Source: Chloroflexota bacterium
GTDB lineage: Bacteria > Chloroflexota > Anaerolineae > Anaerolineales > UBA11858
DNA length: 50,915 nucleotides
Direction: 5' to 3'
NCBI GenBank assembly: GCA_016865865.1
Contig: VGOC01000015.1
Location: 1 to 50,915, forward strand
A program made the translations under genes and the position numbers. Every line of letters starts with the position of its first letter. The stretch's first letter is position 1. The notes below the pieces were generated by a model. It saw only the letters and a program-made list of their open reading frames with translations. It did no database searches and was not told where the DNA came from. This document shows, piece after piece, positions 31,070-38,160 of the stretch.

Positions 31070-31414
31070 TTAGGACGAGATTTCCAGGCCAACTGATTCG
31101 GCCAGTTCGCTTTGGTCTTGTAGTCGGCTTGCCAGAACCGCCCGTAGCAGATCCATAGCCTCGATGATGCGAACATCGGCCAGCGAATAATAAACCGATT
31201 GGCCTTCTCGCTCGGCCAGGACCATTTGACGTTCACGTAACACTTGTAGATGACGAGATACCGTAGGTTGGGGCAGTTCGAGGCTTTCAGCGAGTTCGCT
31301 GACGTTGTGGGGACGATCATGTAACGTATACAGGATCAGAATACGGGTTGGGTCTGCCAGACCACTACAAATACTGGCGTGTAATTTGTTGATTTCGGCC
31401 CGAAGATTGGTCAT
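31070..31414 (-). CDS. ArsR-family transcription regulator
   Basis: 114 residues with a winged helix: SGLADPTRILILYTLHDRP, VSELAESLELPQPTVSRHLQ, VLRERQMVLAEREGQSVYYS. The only cysteine is Cys16 in ASICSGLADP, so the two-cysteine sensor of BigR/SqrR or the metal sites of ArsR/SmtB are not complete. The inducer is unknown. It heads the SQR-DUF1641 unit and probably represses it. An AT-rich stretch with CACTTATG and CATACATTAATCTGTG around 31456-31482 is the likely promoter/operator. The gap to 31703 holds this and the palindrome at 31567. Confidence 0.9.
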   Translation of the reverse strand: MTNLRAEINKLHASICSGLADPTRILILYTLHDRPHNVSELAESLELPQPTVSRHLQVLRERQMVLAEREGQSVYYSLADVRIIEAMDLLRAVLASRLQDQSELAESVGLEISS

Positions 31415-31566
31415 GATGTTTTCCTCTGGCTAATGATTGCAGCTATCAGGATATACACTTATGTCCATACATTAATCTGTGATAAATATAACATAGTGGG
31501 TAGCTCCTTTTTAGTGATGTTTGTCACAGAGGAGGGGTTAGGGATGTAATGAGATAAAAGTGATAG

Positions 31567-31689
31567 GAATTACTCCGGGCGTCGAAAGTATGAAAAAGGG
31601 GGCGTGGCGGCATAAATGGGGGTGCGCAGCACGCACCCCCATTTATGCCGCCACGAATCCTCTACTCGTAATTGTTTCAGTGGACTCCT
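31567..31689. repeat. long palindrome P4 (GGCGGCATA type)
   Basis: The inner stem is 23 bp and perfect: 31604-31626 (GTGGCGGCATAAATGGGGGT, then GCG), loop CAGCA, 31632-31654. The right flank, read on the minus strand (CCACTGAAACAATTACGAGT, then AGAGG), is homologous to the left flank of the palindrome at 28984. The left flank is more degenerate. It lies between the divergent arsR and aspS promoters. Confidence 0.9.
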
Positions 31690-31708
31690 GGAATACCTGT
31701 GTTATAAT
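31681..31708 (+). promoter_or_regulatory. aspS: promoter of the aspS-asnS unit
   Basis: TGGACT (31681-31686), 16 bases, TATAAT (31703-31708). Transcription would begin near 31715, which gives a leader of about 250 bases before aspS and about 23 bases before the leader peptide. Confidence 0.65.
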
Positions 31709-31737
31709 GCAACAAAATATTGATAGGGTTCTGAACG

Positions 31738-31833
31738 ATGAAATTGACTTACCTGCCGATTGACGATAATCATAACGCCAATGCTACCGACGATCAGCGT
31801 CGGGTGGTACGGTGCAGGCTGTCAATTCGTTGA
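31738..31833 (+). CDS. Asp/Asn-rich leader peptide of aspS-asnS
   Basis: A 31-codon frame, ATG 31738 to TGA 31831-31833. Codons 9-11 are GAC GAT AAT, codon 13 is AAC, codon 15 is AAT, and codons 18-19 are GAC GAT: four Asp and three Asn within eleven codons. The genes immediately downstream encode AspRS and AsnRS. This is what a his/trp-style attenuation leader peptide would look like, with the ribosome stalling when charged tRNA-Asp or tRNA-Asn is scarce. The ribosome site is weak (TAGGG, about 10 bases upstream). The function is inferred from codon content, position and the switchable hairpins at 31787-31886. Confidence 0.6.
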   Translation: MKLTYLPIDDNHNANATDDQRRVVRCRLSIR

Positions 31834-31886
31834 ATTTGATGATTGCGAACCGATCGCCCGATGCCCAGAGCAAAGGGCGATTTTTT
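31787..31886 (+). terminator. candidate attenuator: pause hairpin, antiterminator and terminator
   Basis: Hairpin 1: CCGACG (31787-31792) with CGTCGG (31798-31803), covering Asp codons 18-19. Antiterminator: CGTCGGG (31798-31804) with CCCGATG (31857-31863, one G-U) and CGGT (31810-31813) with ACCG (31849-31852). Terminator: ATCGCCC (31853-31859) with GGGCGAT (31875-31881), followed by a T-run (31881-31886). Hairpin 1 and the antiterminator share bases, and so do the antiterminator and the terminator, so stalling on the Asp/Asn codons would favour readthrough. Note that GGGTGGTAC (31802-31810) also matches the core of the T-box motif, so a shortened T-box is the main alternative. Confidence 0.6.
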
Positions 31887-31962
31887 ATGTAGTGAGAATG
31901 AAAATGCGCATAAGCAAAACGCCAGCAAACGAGCAAACCTGCAATCTTTGATGGAGGCACTC

Positions 31963-33729
31963 ATGTATAAATCGCACACGTGCGGAGAATTGACCGCGAA
32001 ACACCTGGATCAGGAAGTCACCCTGGCTGGTTGGGTTCACCGCCGCCGAGACCATGGCGGCGTGACCTTCATAGATCTGCGTGACCGTTTTGGGATGGTC
32101 CAGATTGTTTCGAACACTGATCTGTATCCAGAAGCGCACAAGATCATGGAGCCTGTCCGTTCGGAGTGGGTCATCCAGGCGAAAGGCTGGGTGCGCAGAC
32201 GCCCAGAGGGAACTTTCAACCCTGAGATGTCCACAGGTGAGATCGAGGTAGAGGTTCGAGAAGTCAAGATCCTCAACCCTGCCAAAACGCCTCCCATCTA
32301 TATCAACAAAGAAGAAGAAGTTGACGAGCAGGTGCGATTGCGCTACCGCTACCTTGATTTGCGCAAAGAGCGCATGCGCCGTAATCTGGTGTTGCGCCAT
32401 CAAGTGGTCAAGTTCATTCGCGATTATCTGGATAGGAATGGATTTCTGGAAGTAGAAACCCCCATTTTATTCAAGACCACCCCAGAGGGCGCGCGTGACT
32501 ACCTGGTTCCTTCGCGAGTCCACCCCGGGGAATTCTATGCGCTGCCTCAGTCGCCTCAACAGCTCAAACAGTTATTGATGGTCGCCGGGGTGGAGCGTTA
32601 TTTCCAGATCGCGCGCTGTTTCCGGGATGAAGATCAGCGTGGCGACCGTCAGCCTGAGTTCACCCAACTCGATCTGGAGATGTCCTTCGTCGAACGGGAA
32701 GATGTGATGAGATTGACAGAGGACTTGTTCACCAGGTTGGTCGCTGAAATCGTCCCCGGGAAACGTGTGCTGGAGTCCCCTTGGCCGCGCTTTACTTATG
32801 ATGAGGTGATGAGGCGCTTTGGGAAAGATAGTCCCGACATCCGCTTCGGTATGGAACTCATAGATATCACCGACCTGGCGGCGGGCAGTGGTTTCCGCGT
32901 TTTCGAAGAGATAGCAGAAAGCGGCGGCCATGTGCGCGGCATCAAGGCTCGTGGTTTGGGCGATTACAGCCGTAGGCAGATCGAGGAACTGATTGAGTTC
33001 GTCGCTCAGTATGCCGCAAAGGGATTGGCGTATATCGCCCTGACCTCGGCTGGCGAACAACGTTCATCCTTTGCCAAATACCTTCCCGAAGAAACTCTGA
33101 CAGAGATCGCCAGGCGTTTCGAAGCTGAATCTGGCGACCTGTTGCTGTTTGTGGCCGCCAGGCCCGAAGTGACTTTCGAGAGTTTGGGCCGTTTGCGTGA
33201 ATTCCTGGGAGACCGCCTGGGCCTACGCGATCCAGAGGCGTTAGGTTTTTGTTGGGTGGTTGATTTTCCTTTTGTGGTGTGGAACGAGGCGGAAAAGCGT
33301 TGGGACCCCAGTCACCATCTGTTTACCTCGCCGATGCCGGAAGATGCGCCTCTGCTCGACAGCGAGCCTGGGAGGGCGCGAGGGCAACAATATGATATGG
33401 TATTGAACGGCTACGAAGTCGGCGGGGGCTCGATCCGTATCCACAACCGGGAATTGCAGGCCAGGGTCTTCGAGTTGATTGGGCTGGAAACCGAAGTCGC
33501 TCAAGAGCGTTTCGGCCACATCCTGGAAGCCTTCGAGTATGGCACCCCTCCTCACGGCGGCATTGCCTCGGGGATCGACCGCATCTGCATGATCCTGGCC
33601 GGGGAAACCAATATCCGTGAGGTGATCGCCTTCCCCAAGAATCAAAACGCCCGAGACGTAATGGCAGGCGCGCCGTCTCGAGTGGAAGATGAGCAGCTCG
33701 AAGAATTGCATATCGAATTGGATGTATAG
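31963..33729 (+). CDS. aspS: aspartate--tRNA ligase
   Basis: 588 residues from ATG 31963, which has GGAGG at 31952-31956. The earlier in-frame start would run through the attenuator and is rejected. Domains in order: OB-fold anticodon-binding domain ([23 protein letters not shown]), class II core with motif 1 ([20 protein letters not shown]), motif 2 ([20 protein letters not shown]), the bacterial GAD insertion (about residues 280-420), and motif 3 ([13 protein letters not shown]). The GAD insert and length mark the bacterial-type enzyme. It charges tRNA-Asp. It is followed by asnS after 73 bases of AT-rich sequence with repeated TTGGT/ATTGG units. Confidence 0.97.
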   Translation: MYKSHTCGELTAKHLDQEVTLAGWVHRRRDHGGVTFIDLRDRFGMVQIVSNTDLYPEAHKIMEPVRSEWVIQAKGWVRRRPEGTFNPEMSTGEIEVEVREVKILNPAKTPPIYINKEEEVDEQVRLRYRYLDLRKERMRRNLVLRHQVVKFIRDYLDRNGFLEVETPILFKTTPEGARDYLVPSRVHPGEFYALPQSPQQLKQLLMVAGVERYFQIARCFRDEDQRGDRQPEFTQLDLEMSFVEREDVMRLTEDLFTRLVAEIVPGKRVLESPWPRFTYDEVMRRFGKDSPDIRFGMELIDITDLAAGSGFRVFEEIAESGGHVRGIKARGLGDYSRRQIEELIEFVAQYAAKGLAYIALTSAGEQRSSFAKYLPEETLTEIARRFEAESGDLLLFVAARPEVTFESLGRLREFLGDRLGLRDPEALGFCWVVDFPFVVWNEAEKRWDPSHHLFTSPMPEDAPLLDSEPGRARGQQYDMVLNGYEVGGGSIRIHNRELQARVFELIGLETEVAQERFGHILEAFEYGTPPHGGIASGIDRICMILAGETNIREVIAFPKNQNARDVMAGAPSRVEDEQLEELHIELDV

Positions 33730-33802
33730 CGGGAAGATAGTAAATTGGTCGGTGGTAGACTGGTCATTGGTAAATTGGTAGATTGGTTGATGAGGAGCCT
33801 TT

Positions 33803-35146
33803 ATGACAGCGATTATCCGAATCGAACAGATTAGCGAATATGTCGGCCAAGAAGTCACTATTCAGGGCTGGGTGTATAACCGCACTCACAAAGGCAAGCT
33901 GGTTTTCCTTCTCGTCCGGGATGGTTATGGCTTTGTACAATGTGTGGCTTTCAAGAACGATCTCCCCGAAGAGACTTTCGAGGAGATCGTGCATATCACT
34001 CAGGAGTCGTCGGTAGAGATTAGCGGCCTGGTTCGGGTTGACGGCCGCGCCCCCGGCATCCCTGGCGGCTTCGAGATCGGCATTACGGGGATCAAGGTCA
34101 TCCAAATCGCAGACGAGTATTACCCGATGTCCCTCAAAGAGCATGGCACGGATTTCGCGCTGGAGAACCGTCATCTCTGGCTGCGTATGCCCAGTCAGTG
34201 GGCTATCCTGCGTGTGCGTGCGACGGTGATCAGCGCCATCCGCGAGTGGCTGGATACGAACGGCTTCATCAATATGGACACCCCCATCCTGACGCCCGCG
34301 GCCGCCGAGGGGACGACCACCCTTTTTGGTACTCCCTATTTCGATGAGGGGATTGCCTACCTGGCTCAAACAGGGCAACTTTACAATGAGGCCAATATCT
34401 ATGCCTTCAAGAAAGTCTACTGTTTCGGCCCCACTTTCCGGGCGGAGAAATCCAAAACCCGCCGCCACCTGACCGAATTCTGGATGGTCGAGCCGGAAGT
34501 CGCTTTCTGTGATCTCGATGAGCTGATGGAGATCGAGGAGCAATTCGTTTCACACATTGTCCGGCGCGCCTTAGAAGAACGCGCCCCGGAGTTGGCTTCA
34601 TTAGGACGGGATACTTCCTCCCTGGAAATGATTTCCCCGCCATTCCAGCGCATCTCATATGATGAGGCGGTCGAGAGGATCGCTGAGGTCCGCGAAAAGA
34701 CCGCGGACCCTGAAGAGAAAGAGCAATTGGCTTTCGATTGGGGAGGGGATTTCGGCGCACCCCACGAGATCGCTTTGACCAGACAATTCGATAAGCCGGT
34801 CTTCGTATACGGCTATCCCACAGCAGTCAAGGCCTTCTATATGGAACCCTGGCCTGGCCGTCCAGAGGTATGCAAGAGCGTTGATCTGTTGGCCCCCGAA
34901 GGGTACGGTGAGATCATCGGCGGCAGCGAGCGCATCTCGGATCCGGCGTTGCTGCTCCAGCGCATCCACGAGCACGGGCTTCCCGAGGATGCCTATAAGT
35001 GGTATATGGAGCTGCGCCGCTTTGGCAGTGTGCCACACAGCGGATTTGGTTTGGGCGTCGAGCGCACGGTCTCCTGGATTTGCGGCATTCATCATATCCG
35101 TGAAACAATCCCGTTCCCTCGCACCATAAATCGGGTCTATCCGTGA
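33803..35146 (+). CDS. asnS: asparagine--tRNA ligase
   Basis: 447 residues. An OB-fold (VTIQGWVYNRTHKGKLVFLL) is followed by a class II core: motif 1 region (FINMDTPILTPAAAEGTTTLF), QTGQLYNEANIYAF, motif 2 (GPTFRAEKSKTRRHLTEFWM), and motif 3 (GFGLGVERTVSWICG). The AsnRS-specific GSERISDPALL and the absence of a GAD insertion separate it from AspRS. Presence of AsnRS means Asn-tRNA can be made directly. It is the second gene of the aspS unit and probably shares its attenuator. ATG 33803 follows GAGGAG. Confidence 0.97.
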   Translation: MTAIIRIEQISEYVGQEVTIQGWVYNRTHKGKLVFLLVRDGYGFVQCVAFKNDLPEETFEEIVHITQESSVEISGLVRVDGRAPGIPGGFEIGITGIKVIQIADEYYPMSLKEHGTDFALENRHLWLRMPSQWAILRVRATVISAIREWLDTNGFINMDTPILTPAAAEGTTTLFGTPYFDEGIAYLAQTGQLYNEANIYAFKKVYCFGPTFRAEKSKTRRHLTEFWMVEPEVAFCDLDELMEIEEQFVSHIVRRALEERAPELASLGRDTSSLEMISPPFQRISYDEAVERIAEVREKTADPEEKEQLAFDWGGDFGAPHEIALTRQFDKPVFVYGYPTAVKAFYMEPWPGRPEVCKSVDLLAPEGYGEIIGGSERISDPALLLQRIHEHGLPEDAYKWYMELRRFGSVPHSGFGLGVERTVSWICGIHHIRETIPFPRTINRVYP

Positions 35147-35204
35147 AACATTAGAAAATGCCCGGTTAGAACAAACGTACCTTCCCATGGAAATTCTTTT
35201 ATGG

Positions 35205-35210
35205 TATAAG
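35205..35210 (+). promoter_or_regulatory. -10 element of the 6S-like RNA
   Basis: TATAAG at 35205-35210 places the transcription start at about 35216-35217, exactly where the 5' arm of the RNA's closing stem begins. The -35 (TTCCCA) is weak. Confidence 0.5.
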
Positions 35211-35216
35211 AATCAC

Positions 35217-35391
35217 GCCCTGCTTTGTTCGTGATGCAGCCCATGCGTTTTGAGCCAACACTTACTGATCGTCTGGCCTGATATTACGATAGTGACGCGA
35301 TAGGCTTCGGCCAAGGCGGATCTACCGATGAAGGCCAATACCTGCGAAAGCAGGTTCAAAACTTAGTTGCACACGGCATAGCGGGGTTTTT
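35217..35391 (+). ncRNA. ssrS: 6S RNA candidate
   Basis: About 175 bases with the layout of 6S RNA. The 5' end CCCTGCT (35218-35224) pairs with the 3' end AGCGGGG (35380-35386). The stem then opens into a large internal bubble (TTGTTCGTGATGCAGCCCA on one side, TTAGTTGCACACGGCAT on the other) and closes again through GTTTTGA (35247-35253) with TCAAAAC, leading to a long arm containing CCTGCGAAAGCAGG. The length matches known 6S RNAs, and a -10 element lies at the right distance. 6S RNA binds the housekeeping RNA polymerase by mimicking an open promoter, so the bubble is the diagnostic part. No protein frame fits. The rest of the 396-base gap holds the terminator at 35411. Confidence 0.65.
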
Positions 35392-35410
35392 GTTATCCGG
35401 CAAAGATAAG

Positions 35411-35437
35411 AAGGCGACCCATGGGTCGCCTTTTTTT
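35411..35437 (+). terminator. rho-independent terminator
   Basis: AAGGCGACCC (35411-35420) and its complement GGGTCGCCTT form a perfect stem with a two-base centre, followed by a T-run (35429-35437). It would end transcription of the 6S-like RNA, or of its precursor. Confidence 0.85.
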
Positions 35438-35542
35438 ACAAGGCGCCTTTCAGGCACGAAACGTGTAACGTTCAATGTAGGTTGATAAAATGGAATCAAT
35501 AACCCGTATTGGCAGGAAGCGATTTTCCTGAGAGGAGTGCAA

Positions 35543-36538
35543 ATGAACTCTCTAAGAAGAAAATTCTCTTTAGCAGTTGTTGTCTTGTTCTTGGGCGTCT
35601 TGGCATGTAACTACTTTGTCTCTCCAACACCAATTGTTATCGTAGTGACCTCTACCCCAGATTTCACCATGACAGCGATCATTGATCTGTTGCAGATCAG
35701 CCAGCAAACTGCGGCGGCGCTCGCACCCACCAGCACAAGCGATGCGGGGCAGGGGGCTGCTATCCAGGCCGTGGCAAGCGATACGCCCACGCCCACGGAG
35801 ACCCCTACGCTCACATCAACGCCTATCCCAACCAATACCCCTGTACCCACCATTACCCTCACCCCCACAGTTTCCTACGCCGGGCCAGGCATGCGCCCAG
35901 GGACGAGCATCACCGCGGCCTATGTTGCCGATTCGCCCAATCTGGATGGGGAATTGAGCGATTGGGATGCAGCGATCTACCCGGCCTCCTATCCGGTATA
36001 TGGGGCGGGTAAGATCAGCGAAGAAATCGATCTTTCAGCTAATGTGATGGTGACCTGGGATGAAAGCTATCTGTATGTGGGGGCGCGTGTCAAAGATGAC
36101 CAGTATCATCAAAATGCTACTGGGAAATATCTGTTCCGCGGAGATAGCGTGGAGATCCTATTGGATACGCGGGTTGGGGCTGATTACTACCTCAATGTGT
36201 TGAGCGACGATGACTACCAGTTGGGGGTGTCGCCTGGAAACCCAAGCAAGGGTAACAACCCCGAGGCCTATCTCTGGTATCCAGCAGGGGTGGCGGGACC
36301 GCGTTCCAATGTCTCCATCGGGGTGATGGGCACGGCCAACGGCTACCATATCGAATTAGCGATCCCTTGGGGCTTGTTCGGAGTCAACCCCTATGCCGGG
36401 CAGCATTTTGGCTTTGCCTTTTCAGTCTCGGATAATGATACCGGTTCCGAAAATGTACAGCAAAGCATGATCTCGAATGTGCCCACCCGTTACCTGCCAC
36501 AGCCAATGACCTGGGGCGACCTGACGCTGACTCAATAA
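35543..36538 (+). CDS. lipoprotein with C-terminal CBM9/DOMON-like domain
   Basis: 331 residues from ATG 35543 (AGAGGAG upstream). A signal peptide with lipobox GVLAC gives a lipid-anchored protein. Residues ~60-115 are a Thr/Pro/Ser linker (TPTETPTLTSTPIPTN). The rest is a beta-sandwich of the carbohydrate-binding family 9/DOMON type: PNLDGELSDWDAAIYPASY, ANVMVTWDESYLYVGARVKD, RGDSVEILLDTR, YHIELAIPWGLFGV, GFAFSVSDND. These domains bind sugars or heme. The ligand here is not predictable. It resembles in plan the FGE lipoprotein at 211, with the same anchor-linker-head design. Confidence 0.8.
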   Translation: MNSLRRKFSLAVVVLFLGVLACNYFVSPTPIVIVVTSTPDFTMTAIIDLLQISQQTAAALAPTSTSDAGQGAAIQAVASDTPTPTETPTLTSTPIPTNTPVPTITLTPTVSYAGPGMRPGTSITAAYVADSPNLDGELSDWDAAIYPASYPVYGAGKISEEIDLSANVMVTWDESYLYVGARVKDDQYHQNATGKYLFRGDSVEILLDTRVGADYYLNVLSDDDYQLGVSPGNPSKGNNPEAYLWYPAGVAGPRSNVSIGVMGTANGYHIELAIPWGLFGVNPYAGQHFGFAFSVSDNDTGSENVQQSMISNVPTRYLPQPMTWGDLTLTQ

Positions 36539-36548
36539 ACTCCTGATA

Positions 36549-36590
36549 GCCTGTGATCCACGAAGGACGCCAAGAACACAAAGAAATCCT
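36549..36590. repeat. dispersed CCACGAAGG-type repeat, copy 2
   Basis: CCACGAAGGACGCCAAGAAC continues to AAAGAAATCCTT. It matches the minus strand of 9047-9116. It lies between the convergent lipoprotein and lpdA genes. Confidence 0.7.
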
Positions 36591-36604
36591 TCCGAAGATG
36601 GCTG

Positions 36605-38002
36605 CTATATGTGTATGGCATGCCCCTCGATGTTGTGCGCAGCCTCCATAAGGACTTCGCTCAGGGTGGGGTGAGCGTGCACGTTGCGGGCGATCTCGGC
36701 AGGGGTCAGTTCCTGCATCTGCGCAAGGGTTAACTCGGGCAGTAGTTCGGTGACCTCGGGGCCGATCAGATGAGCGCCGAGGATTTTCCCGTTTTTGGCA
36801 TTGGCGATCAGTTTGACCCATCCAGCCGACTCGCCCAATCCCAGGGCTTTACCGTTGGCCTGGAAGGGAAAGCGACCCACCTTGACCTCGAAGCCGCGTT
36901 CTCTGGCCTGCGCTTCGGTCACGCCGAAAGAGGCGATTTGCGGCTGGCAGTAGGTCGCTCGCGGCATCATCTCGTAATCGAGGGGTTGGGTTTCTACCCC
37001 CGTGATATTCTCCGCGCAGAGGATACCTTGCGCTGAGCCGACATGCGCTAGCATTAATTTAGCAGTCACATCGCCGATTGCCCAGACGCCTTGCACGTTG
37101 GTCGCCATGCGCTCGTTGATCTCGATAGCCCCGCGCTCGGTCAGCTTCACGCCGACATCTTCCAGACCGATACCGTGGGTGTTGGGTTTGAAGCCAATGG
37201 CCATCAGCGCCTGTTCGGCCTCGATGGTCTGCTCGCCGCCTTCGCCGCTGATGGTCACCCTGACGCCGCTCTCGGCCGCCTCGATCTTCTCGACTTTGGC
37301 ATTGACCAGGGCGTTGATCTTTTCTTTCTTGAAGGCTTTGGCAAGTTCGTCGCTGACTTCTTCGTCCTCCAAAGGTGCCAGGCGCGGCAGCATCTCGACG
37401 ATGGTCACATGCGCCCCATAGGAGTTCCAGATGGTAGCGAATTCCAGGCCGATGGCTCCAGAGCCGACGATGATGACAGACTCAGGCAGTTTTTCTTGCA
37501 GAATCGCCTCTCGATAGGTGACGACTTTTTCGCCGTCTACTACCACGCCAGGGATGATGAAGGGGCTGGCGCCGGTAGCCACGATGATATTTTTACCCTG
37601 CAGCGCATGGGTTTTTCCCTCATCGTCGGTCACGGCGACCGTGTCTCTGGCGGTCAATCTGGCTGCGCCCATGTACACCGATATGTCGTTCTTCTTCATC
37701 AGGTAGCCAACCCCCTTGGTCAACCGCCCCGAGACCTGGCGGCTGCGTTTTACGGCTGTGCCGAAATCCAGCTCCAGATTCTCGAACGAGAAACCGAACT
37801 CGCGCCCGCGTTTTCGTAAGATGCGCGCAACTTCAGCATTCTTGAGCAGCGATTTCGAGGGAATACAACCAATATTCAAGCACACCCCTCCCAGCCATTC
37901 TTTTTCGATGATGGCGGTTTTCGAACCGAGTTGCGCGGCGCGAATGGCAGCTACATACCCCCCAGGTCCCGCGCCGATGACGATAACATCATAGTTGTTC
38001 AT
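36605..38002 (-). CDS. lpdA: dihydrolipoyl dehydrogenase
   Basis: 465 residues. FAD-binding VIVIGAGPGGYVAAIRAAQLG, the redox-active disulfide in GGVCLNIGCIPSKSLL (about Cys41/Cys46), NAD-binding VIIVGSGAIGLEFATIW, second FAD motif VWAIGDVT, and the C-terminal interface with the catalytic His-Glu pair in HAHPTLSEVLMEA. It reoxidises dihydrolipoamide of 2-oxoacid dehydrogenase complexes or the glycine cleavage system. No E1/E2 genes are nearby, so which complex it serves cannot be said. A long palindrome (38019) lies upstream. Confidence 0.97.
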   Translation of the reverse strand: MNNYDVIVIGAGPGGYVAAIRAAQLGSKTAIIEKEWLGGVCLNIGCIPSKSLLKNAEVARILRKRGREFGFSFENLELDFGTAVKRSRQVSGRLTKGVGYLMKKNDISVYMGAARLTARDTVAVTDDEGKTHALQGKNIIVATGASPFIIPGVVVDGEKVVTYREAILQEKLPESVIIVGSGAIGLEFATIWNSYGAHVTIVEMLPRLAPLEDEEVSDELAKAFKKEKINALVNAKVEKIEAAESGVRVTISGEGGEQTIEAEQALMAIGFKPNTHGIGLEDVGVKLTERGAIEINERMATNVQGVWAIGDVTAKLMLAHVGSAQGILCAENITGVETQPLDYEMMPRATYCQPQIASFGVTEAQARERGFEVKVGRFPFQANGKALGLGESAGWVKLIANAKNGKILGAHLIGPEVTELLPELTLAQMQELTPAEIARNVHAHPTLSEVLMEAAHNIEGHAIHI

Positions 38003-38018
38003 AGGAGATTCTTCACGT

Positions 38019-38110
38019 CAGCCATACGGGGAAGTTCCCGAAAAAAAGGGTGTGCGAAGGGGGCTACGCCCCCTTCGCACACCCTTTTTTCGGGCTAATC
38101 CGTTTCACAG
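38019..38110. repeat. long palindrome P5 (A6/T6 type)
   Basis: The inner stem is 38037-38064 (CCCGAAAAAAAGGGTGTGCG, then AAGGGGGC), loop TAC, 38068-38094, with one A unpaired in the A-run. The left flank CAGCCATACGGGGAAGTT matches the left flank of the palindrome at 27213 (CAGCCAAACGGAGAAATT). It lies between lpdA and the L,D-transpeptidase gene, both on the minus strand. Confidence 0.92.
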
Positions 38111-38160
38111 CGTTGTGTGGTGAGCAATCGCCTTGGTTCAAGGTTTTTCTACCTCGATTT

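Noticed and set aside
31070..31414. SqrR/BigR-type persulfide-sensing repressor
   Set aside because: The fold and neighbourhood would fit, but only one cysteine is present and the sensor needs two.
9690..31689. CRISPR array, because several repeated palindromes occur
   Set aside because: The copies are kilobases apart, belong to different sequence subfamilies and have no regular spacers or cas genes.
33730..33802. Regulatory element between aspS and asnS
   Set aside because: The repeated TTGGT/ATTGG units form no clear stem or terminator. It looks like a simple low-complexity spacer.
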